A program made the translations under genes and the position numbers. The notes under the pieces are model-generated. The model saw only the letters and a program-made list of their open reading frames with translations. It ran no database searches and was not told the DNA's origin. A stretch of 64,000 nucleotides of DNA. Origin: Allobosea sp. Root381. GTDB lineage: Bacteria; Pseudomonadota; Alphaproteobacteria; Rhizobiales; Beijerinckiaceae. The DNA is taken from NCBI RefSeq assembly GCF_001429395.1, contig NZ_LMJT01000041.1:92387-156386 (forward strand), in the 5' to 3' direction. Below, piece by piece: positions 58,713 to 64,000 of the stretch (position 1 is the first letter of the stretch; each line of letters begins with the position of its first letter).

Positions 58713-59399
58713 TCAGTCGCGACGCTCTCGCCGCTCATCTTGCCAGCGGCGCGGGCCGCGATCGTCGTTGTCGCGGTCGTAACGGTCCCGCCCGCGGCGC
58801 TCATCCATGCGTTCGCGCATTTGCTCCATACGCTCGCGGCCTTCTGCCATCGCCTGGCGCACGGCCCGGCGCGCTACCGTCTTCTGCTCGTCGCTGAGAG
58901 TTCCCCAGAGCGGGCGAACGGCATCCGCCAGCTCCTTCGAGCGTGCGGCCCGCTCGCCCTGGCGTTGCGCCCGCATGTCGAGCTTTTCCATGATGTCCGC
59001 GTCGCGGAACATCTCGCGCTGCTCCCGCCACGCCGTCCAGCTCTTGCGGCGCTCCTCGGGCTGCTTCTTCACGACGGCCTCGACAGCGTCGAACAGCGGC
59101 ACCTGCTCGGGCTTCAACTTCATGTCGCTGCGCAGCCGGGAAAGGCGCTCCTCGAGGCGGGCCTGCATGCGCTCTGCGCGCTGCTCGCGCCATTCGGCCC
59201 GGCGCTGCTCGCGGCTCTCCGAGCGGTCTCGACGTTCAAAGCCATCTTGGCGGTCGGACTGGTCCCGACGCTCGGTGCGGTCCTGGCGCATGCCTCCGGG
59301 CTCCGAGCCGGCCTGAGGGATCGGCTGCGGCTGGGCGATCGCGAGGCTCGCGGCCAGCGCAGCGGCGGAGGTTGCTGCGATCAATGCGATACGTTTCAT
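58713..59399 (-). CDS. Spy/CpxP family periplasmic chaperone-like protein
   Basis: A 228-residue protein. Signal MKRIALIAATSAAALAASLAIAQ. The LTxxQ-type repeats are LKPEQVPLFDAVEAVVKKQ (residues 94-112) and LWGTLSDEQKTVARRAVR near residue 167. Long Arg/Glu/Gln-rich helical stretches flank them. It probably binds unfolded periplasmic proteins or metal. Confidence 0.85.
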   Translation of the reverse strand: MKRIALIAATSAAALAASLAIAQPQPIPQAGSEPGGMRQDRTERRDQSDRQDGFERRDRSESREQRRAEWREQRAERMQARLEERLSRLRSDMKLKPEQVPLFDAVEAVVKKQPEERRKSWTAWREQREMFRDADIMEKLDMRAQRQGERAARSKELADAVRPLWGTLSDEQKTVARRAVRQAMAEGRERMEQMRERMDERRGRDRYDRDNDDRGPRRWQDERRERRD

Positions 59400-59619
59400 G
59401 CGTGATCTCCCATGGAAGCAGTCGATCTGGTCGCTCACCGGACGGTTTCGCTACCGGTTCTCAAGATCGCCAGCTTGGCCGTGCGGCAGTGGCCGCTCGA
59501 TGGCGCGAAGATGAAAACATCGTAATGTAACACGCACCGCTCGCGGGCGTTCCATGCTCCCGCCAACGCGACAGGTTCGGCGGCTGACGCAGCGCCCCGC
59601 TCGTGATAGACGCAGCGCC

Positions 59620-60408
59620 ATGTCCACAGACGATTTCCTCGCCCGCTTCGGCGCCGCCGGCCAGCGCCAGCCCGACCCTGTCGCCGCGGCCCAATCCGCG
59701 ATGCGCAACGCCCTGCCGAAACGCTTCTACGAGGCCGCCGGCGTCGTCGAGCGCGAGGGACTGTTCCACGTCGCGCTCGACGGGCGCACCGCCCGCACCC
59801 CGGCGCGCAATCCTCTCGCCGTCACCTCGCAGCCCGTCGCGGAAGCGCTCGCCGTCGAATGGCAGGCGCAGGCCGAGCGCATCGATCCCGCCCGCATGCC
59901 GCTGACGCGCCTGGTCAACTCGGCGCTCGACGGCGTCTCCGACCAGCAGGATGCCGTGCGCGCCGAGATCGTCCGCTATGCCGGCAGCGACGCGCTCTGC
60001 TACCGCGCCGCCGAGCCGGAAGCGCTGGTCGATCTGCAAAACGAAACCTGGGAGCCGATCCGCCGCGCCGTCGAGGCGAAGATCGGCGCACGCTTCCTCC
60101 TGGCCGAGGGCATCGTCTTCGCGCAGCAGCCAGCCGAGACGCTGGCGGCCGTCACCCGCCATGTCGGCGACATCCCGGCCCCGCTCGCGCTCGCCGGCGC
60201 CCACAATGTGGTGACGCTGACCGGATCGACCATCCTGACGCTCGCCCTCGGCTTCGGCCTGCTCGATGCCGATGCGGTCTGGGCCGCCGCCCATCTCGAC
60301 GAGGATTACCAGATCGGCATCTGGGGCCAGGACGAGGAAGCGGCCGAGCGCCGCGCCATCCGCCGCACGGAGTTCGACGCCGCCGTGCTGCTGCTGACGC
60401 GGGGCTAA
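59620..60408 (+). CDS. ATP12 family F1-ATPase assembly chaperone
   Basis: A 262-residue protein from MSTDDFLARFGAAGQ. ATP12 hallmarks: RFYEAAGVVEREGLFHVALDGRTARTPARNPLAVTS, WQAQAERIDPARMPLTRLVNSALD and HLDEDYQIGIWGQDEEAAERRA. In mitochondria and alphaproteobacteria it binds F1 alpha. Confidence 0.92.
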   Translation: MSTDDFLARFGAAGQRQPDPVAAAQSAMRNALPKRFYEAAGVVEREGLFHVALDGRTARTPARNPLAVTSQPVAEALAVEWQAQAERIDPARMPLTRLVNSALDGVSDQQDAVRAEIVRYAGSDALCYRAAEPEALVDLQNETWEPIRRAVEAKIGARFLLAEGIVFAQQPAETLAAVTRHVGDIPAPLALAGAHNVVTLTGSTILTLALGFGLLDADAVWAAAHLDEDYQIGIWGQDEEAAERRAIRRTEFDAAVLLLTRG

Positions 60409-60417
60409 GTCCTCGCG

Positions 60418-60804
60418 ATGGCGATGGGACCGCCCGCAGCCTCTCCCGACGCCTATGTCGAGGCGCTGTCCGGCTGGCAGCGAGCGCTCGTCGAGCAGCT
60501 GCGCCAAGCGGTGCTGACGGCAGCCGAGCTGGACGAGCGCATCAAGTGGACCAATCTGGTCTATTTTTCCGACGGCCCCGTCCTGCTGATCCGGGCCGAA
60601 GCGGAACGCGTGCTCCTCGGCTTCTGGCGCGGCAAGAGATTGCGCGATATCGAGCCGAGGCTGAAGCCCAGCGGCAAGTTCGAGCTCGCCAACATCGTGC
60701 TGCGGGAGGGCGACGGCATCGCCCCTGACCTCGTTGACCGGCTCGTCAGCGACGCTGTGGCGCTCAACCGGGAACTCGGCGATCCGACCAGGCCGGGCGC
60801 CTGA
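60418..60804 (+). CDS. DUF1801 family protein, second copy
   Basis: A 128-residue protein, same fold as the one at 49857: RQAVLTAAELDERIKWTNLVYFSDGPVLLIRAEAERVLLGFWRGKRL. It starts 9 bases after the ATP12 gene and may be co-transcribed. Function unknown. Confidence 0.82.
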   Translation: MAMGPPAASPDAYVEALSGWQRALVEQLRQAVLTAAELDERIKWTNLVYFSDGPVLLIRAEAERVLLGFWRGKRLRDIEPRLKPSGKFELANIVLREGDGIAPDLVDRLVSDAVALNRELGDPTRPGA

Positions 60805-60910
60805 GCCCAGCCCGCCTTGCACGAAAGCCGCAAGGCCCCGCCATGGACAGCGCGCCGCGTGCCGCTTAATCCGGAAGGCCAATCCGTTCGTCGGCTCCGG
60901 GACGTCCATC

Positions 60911-62440
60911 ATGAAAGACATTCTCGACCAGCTCGAGGCTCGCCGTGAAGGCGCGCGCAAAGGGGGCGGCGAGCGCCGCATCGAGGCCCAGCACAAGCGC
61001 GGCAAGCTCTCGGCGCGCGAGCGCATCGAACTCCTCCTCGACAAGGACTCCTTCGAAGAGTTCGACATGTTCGTGCAGCATCGCTGCGTCGATTTCGGCA
61101 TGGACAAGGCCGAGAAGATCCCCGGCGACGGCGTCGTCACCGGCTGGGGCACGGTCAATGGCCGCACCGTGTTCGTCTTCTCGAAGGACTTTACCGTCTT
61201 CGGCGGCTCGCTCTCGGAGACGCACGCCCAGAAGATCATCAAGATCCAGGACATGGCGCTGAAGATGCGCGCGCCCATCGTCGGCCTGTTCGACGCTGGC
61301 GGCGCCCGCATCCAGGAGGGCGTCGCCGCACTCGGCGGCTATGGCGAGGTCTTCAAGCGCAATGTCGCGGCCTCCGGCGTCATCCCGCAGATCTCGGTGA
61401 TCATGGGCCCCTGCGCCGGCGGCGACGTCTATTCGCCGGCGATGACCGACTTCATCTTCATGGTCCGCGACACCAGCTACATGTTCGTGACCGGCCCGGA
61501 GGTGGTGAAGACCGTCACCAACGAGACGGTGACCTCCGAGGAGCTTGGCGGCGCCAAGGTCCACACCTCGAAATCCTCGGTGGCCGACGGCTCCTTCGAG
61601 AACGATGTCGAGGCGCTGCTGCAGGTGCGCCGCCTGCTCGATTTCCTGCCCGCCAACAACACAGTCGGCGTGCCGGAATGGCCGTCCTTCGACGTGCCGG
61701 ACCGGGTCGATATGAGCCTCGACACGCTGGTCCCGGACAATCCGAACAAGCCCTACGATATTAAGGAATTGATCCTGAAGACGGTCGACGAGGCCGACTT
61801 CTTCGAGATCCAGGCGGCCTATGCCGGCAACATCGTCACCGGCTTCGGCCGCATCGAAGGCCGCACCGTCGGCATCGTCGCCAACCAGCCTATGGTGCTG
61901 GCCGGCGTGCTCGATTCGGATGCCAGCCGCAAGGCCGCGCGCTTCGTGCGCTATTGCGACGCCTTCGAGATTCCGATCGTCACCTTCGTCGATGTCCCTG
62001 GCTTTCTGCCCGGTACGGCGCAGGAATATGGCGGGCTAATCAAGCACGGCGCAAAACTGCTCTTCGCCTATAGCGAATGCACGGTCCCGCTCGTCACGAT
62101 CATCACCCGCAAGGCCTTCGGCGGCGCCTATGACGTCATGGCCTCCAAGCATGTCGGTGCGGATGTGAACTATGCCTGGCCCTCCGCCCAGATCGCGGTG
62201 ATGGGCGCCAAGGGCGCGGTCGAGATCATCTTCCGCGGCATGGATTCGGATGGCATCGCGGCCAAGACGAAGGAATACGAGGACCGCTTCATGTCCCCCT
62301 TCGTCGCGGCCGAGCGCGGCTATGTCGACGAGGTGATCATGCCGCACTCGACCCGCCGCCGCATCGCCCGCGCGCTCGCCATGCTGCGCACCAAAAGCGT
62401 CGAGCGCCCCTGGCGCAAGCACGACAACATCCCGCTGTGA
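60911..62440 (+). CDS. pccB: Propionyl/acyl-CoA carboxylase beta subunit
   Basis: A 509-residue carboxyltransferase from MKDILDQLEARREGARKGG. Conserved text includes GKLSARERIELLLDKDSFEEFDMF, GLFDAGGARIQEGVAALGGYGEVF, VIMGPCAGGDVYSPAMTDF and VDVPGFLPGTAQEYGG. It transfers carboxyl from biotin to propionyl-CoA or acetyl-CoA. The biotin carboxylase subunit is not in this window. Confidence 0.94.
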   Translation: MKDILDQLEARREGARKGGGERRIEAQHKRGKLSARERIELLLDKDSFEEFDMFVQHRCVDFGMDKAEKIPGDGVVTGWGTVNGRTVFVFSKDFTVFGGSLSETHAQKIIKIQDMALKMRAPIVGLFDAGGARIQEGVAALGGYGEVFKRNVAASGVIPQISVIMGPCAGGDVYSPAMTDFIFMVRDTSYMFVTGPEVVKTVTNETVTSEELGGAKVHTSKSSVADGSFENDVEALLQVRRLLDFLPANNTVGVPEWPSFDVPDRVDMSLDTLVPDNPNKPYDIKELILKTVDEADFFEIQAAYAGNIVTGFGRIEGRTVGIVANQPMVLAGVLDSDASRKAARFVRYCDAFEIPIVTFVDVPGFLPGTAQEYGGLIKHGAKLLFAYSECTVPLVTIITRKAFGGAYDVMASKHVGADVNYAWPSAQIAVMGAKGAVEIIFRGMDSDGIAAKTKEYEDRFMSPFVAAERGYVDEVIMPHSTRRRIARALAMLRTKSVERPWRKHDNIPL

Positions 62441-62748
62441 TGCCGGCCCGGCGGGACCGGCCGGCCGCGACCTTATACACCTGAAGGGCGACCACCCCTT
62501 AAGGCGGTCCGCGGCGCGGCGATTCTCCGCGCCGCGCCTGCGCCGGCGGCAGGCGTTCCATCGCCCCTTTACGCAGCTGCCGGCCGCGGCGCTGACGCTA
62601 CCGGAAGCTTGCCGGGGGACGGCGAATAATAGGCCCTCCAACCCGATTGTTCCCTTGCTGCTCCCCCGCTATAAGGCGCCAAATCGGCGGCCCTCCCACG
62701 GCAGAGTCGGTGGGCGCTGCGGGAACGAACAACTCAGAGAGTGCGCCT
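62441..62748. other. Intergenic region, pccB to dksA
   Basis: About 308 bases with no supported gene. A 9-bp perfect stem GCGGCGCGG/CCGCGCCGC (62509-62533) with loop CGATTCT and no T-run lies downstream of pccB. The dksA promoter is at 62647-62675. Confidence 0.6.
62647..62675 (+). promoter_or_regulatory. Sigma-70-type promoter of dksA
   Basis: TTGTTC (62647-62652), a 17-base spacer and TATAAG (62670-62675). The -10 matches TATAAT at five of six positions. The leader to the ATG at 62749 is about 65 bases. Confidence 0.75.
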
Positions 62749-63171
62749 ATGTCGAAGCAGATCATTCTCGACGCGGACTACAAACCCTCCGACGACGAGC
62801 CGTTCATGAACGATCGGCAGCGCGAGTATTTCCGAGGCAAGCTCCTGTCCTGGAAGGACGAGATCCTGAGGGAAGCGCGGGAAACCCTCGTCACGCTGCA
62901 GAGCGAGAGCGAGAACCACCCCGACATCGCCGACCGGGCCTCTTCCGAGACGGACCGGGCGATCGAACTGCGCGCGCGCGACCGCCAGCGCAAGCTCATC
63001 GCCAAGATCGAGGCCGCGATCGCCCGCATCGACGAGGGCAATTACGGCTATTGCGAGGAGACCGGCGAGCCGATCTCGCTGAAGCGCCTGGAAGCCCGGC
63101 CGATCGCGACGCTCTCGCTCGAGGCCCAGGAGCGCCATGAGCGCAACGAGCGCGTCTTCCGGGACGACTGA
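62749..63171 (+). CDS. dksA: RNA polymerase-binding transcription factor DksA
   Basis: A 140-residue DksA from MSKQIILDADYKPSDDEPFM. The coiled-coil reads through RGKLLSWKDEILREARETLVTLQ and RDRQRKLIAKIEAAIARIDEGNYGYCEETGEPISLKRLEARP. Only one Cys remains of the usual four-Cys zinc finger. It works with ppGpp at rRNA and amino-acid promoters. Terminator at 63204-63240. Confidence 0.93.
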   Translation: MSKQIILDADYKPSDDEPFMNDRQREYFRGKLLSWKDEILREARETLVTLQSESENHPDIADRASSETDRAIELRARDRQRKLIAKIEAAIARIDEGNYGYCEETGEPISLKRLEARPIATLSLEAQERHERNERVFRDD

Positions 63172-63203
63172 TCGTCCGACGGGCCGCCATACCACACGAG
63201 ATC

Positions 63204-63240
63204 AGAGGCCCCGCCCCGGCATGGAGCGGGGCCTCTCTTG
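63204..63240 (+). terminator. Terminator after dksA
   Basis: AGAGGCCCCGC (63204-63214) pairs with GCGGGGCCTCT (63226-63236), followed by CTTGC. Strong 11-bp stem but a short T tail. Confidence 0.8.
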
Positions 63241-63265
63241 CTTATGCGGCTGAGCTGGTCGGCGC

Positions 63266-63514
63266 TCACCGCCTAGAGCTCGCTCCGGCGGAGCGCCGTG
63301 CCCGAAACTCGAGCGAGGCGCGATAGACCTCCGCTCCTTTGTCGTTTTCCACCTTTGCGGCGAAGACCGATCCCGGATCGACGGGCATGTTGTCCCTGAC
63401 CGCATCGGAGAGCCACACCTGGATATCGTCGGCGGCCACCTTCTCGTTCGGAAACTCGATCGTCTCCTTGGTCACATCGCCGTCGATGATCGTGGTCACA
63501 CGGAATTTTGGCAT
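63266..63514 (-). CDS. Hypothetical protein
   Basis: An 82-residue protein beginning MPKFRVTTIIDGDVTKETIEF and ending in a basic patch RARRSAGASSRR. Alternating charged and hydrophobic residues suggest a small beta-rich fold. The codon composition is that of a real gene, but I recognise no family. It runs leftward toward dksA. Confidence 0.55.
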   Translation of the reverse strand: MPKFRVTTIIDGDVTKETIEFPNEKVAADDIQVWLSDAVRDNMPVDPGSVFAAKVENDKGAEVYRASLEFRARRSAGASSRR

Positions 63515-64000
63515 CGTTCATCCCCCTCAAACGGCCTGAAAACGCCGGACCTTCGCGTCGGGTTCCGTCCACGCTTCGACAATCGTCGGATCGGCGGCTG
63601 ATGACAGAGCGCAGCAGCTTCCCGAAAATCGCTCGATTCATTTCACGGCCGGCGAAGACGCGCCAAATCCCCGCCCACGCTTGCGCGCGACGGCTCGAGA
63701 TGAGGGGCAGCGGAGCGCCGCGAGGCGCGGGGGTATCGGGCCACTTCCATTGAGCCAGGACGCGGCGCGGAGGGATTGAGCCACCCTCCGCACGCCCCGT
63801 GGCGCTCCGCTTCCGGCGATTTGAAAACTGCGGGCCGCGCTTCTCGGCCGGTCGCTTCCGGTTCCCGCTTCCCTCGACGCCAGTTCGGCTATGCGCCTCG
63901 TCGCGTCCCAGGTCGCGAAAGCCCTCCGCGCCCGAACCTCCCAGCGAGCTCCTCGCACAGGGACCGTAGTATCCCCAGAGCGGTTCCCGCAGCCTCCCGG
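63515..64000. other. Unassigned terminal region with a 19-base inverted repeat
   Basis: About 486 bases. Open frames here are Arg/Ser/Pro-rich and unconvincing. AGCGGAGCGCCGCGAGGCG at 63709-63727 and its 17/19 inverted match at 63793-63811 bracket 65 bases. The DNA beyond 64000 is not visible. Confidence 0.5.

Noticed and set aside
59461..61311. A 616-codon minus-strand frame opposite the ATP12, DUF1801 and pccB genes
   Set aside because: Antisense to three well-recognised proteins and no domain of its own.
1..64000. tRNA, rRNA, CRISPR array or complete insertion sequence
   Set aside because: I looked for cloverleaf-like arms, CCA ends, evenly spaced direct repeats and transposase motifs and found none that held up. 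A tRNA-finding program would settle tRNA genes.

Overview
The window is about 64 kb of GC-rich, densely coded DNA. It looks like the chromosome of an alphaproteobacterium of the Hyphomicrobiales, and gene content such as Usg, BcsS, ATP12, a LivHMGF set with an extra membrane protein, a one-cysteine DksA and an Omp25/31-type barrel suggests a Bosea-like organism. That placement is inferred from gene content, not from a marker-gene comparison. I found no rRNA, tRNA, CRISPR array, integrase or intact insertion sequence.

Layout, left to right. 1-5.5 kb: a partial PAS-PAS chemoreceptor with a perfect FNR/FixK-type box upstream, a MoCF/CinA-N protein, an FkbM methyltransferase coupled to a BrnA-like protein with no toxin partner, and a map-radC-DUF488 operon. 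5.6-9.8 kb: the four-gene Anbu operon (circularly permuted ATP-grasp, alpha-E protein, transglutaminase, proteasome-like Anbu protease). 9.8-14 kb: a GGDEF-EAL protein, ExoD, Usg and BcsS. 14-27.7 kb: a form-II CO-dehydrogenase-like (xanthine oxidase family) molybdenum hydroxylase cluster with coxS-L-M, CoxD and CoxE, split XdhC/CoxF genes, a molybdenum cofactor cytidylyltransferase fusion, CoxG, two LysE exporters and a globin-coupled chemoreceptor with an apparently altered heme pocket.

27.9-40.3 kb: a catabolic region I read as hydroxyproline/D-amino acid use: two-subunit aconitase X, enol-lactonase-like hydrolase, flavin reductase, GntR regulator, D-amino acid dehydrogenase and 4-hydroxyproline epimerase, followed by a complete branched-chain (Liv-type) ABC importer. 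40.6-48.8 kb: an outer-membrane barrel, purB, rpe, a GST, a BASS transporter, and a second D-amino acid oxidase-like gene followed by a membrane dipeptidase. 49-57 kb: TrmJ-type methyltransferase and murI-rpsD, separated by a TonB receptor, a Tat-exported amine oxidase and a MarR-GNAT fusion. 57-64 kb: LysE, a 50-residue membrane protein, PsiF, a Spy-like chaperone, ATP12, pccB and dksA.

Dispersed 60-110 bp palindromic intergenic repeats of several families punctuate the window. The most system-like segments are the Anbu operon, the form-II molybdenum hydroxylase cluster with its embedded exporters, and the aconitase X/hydroxyproline region.
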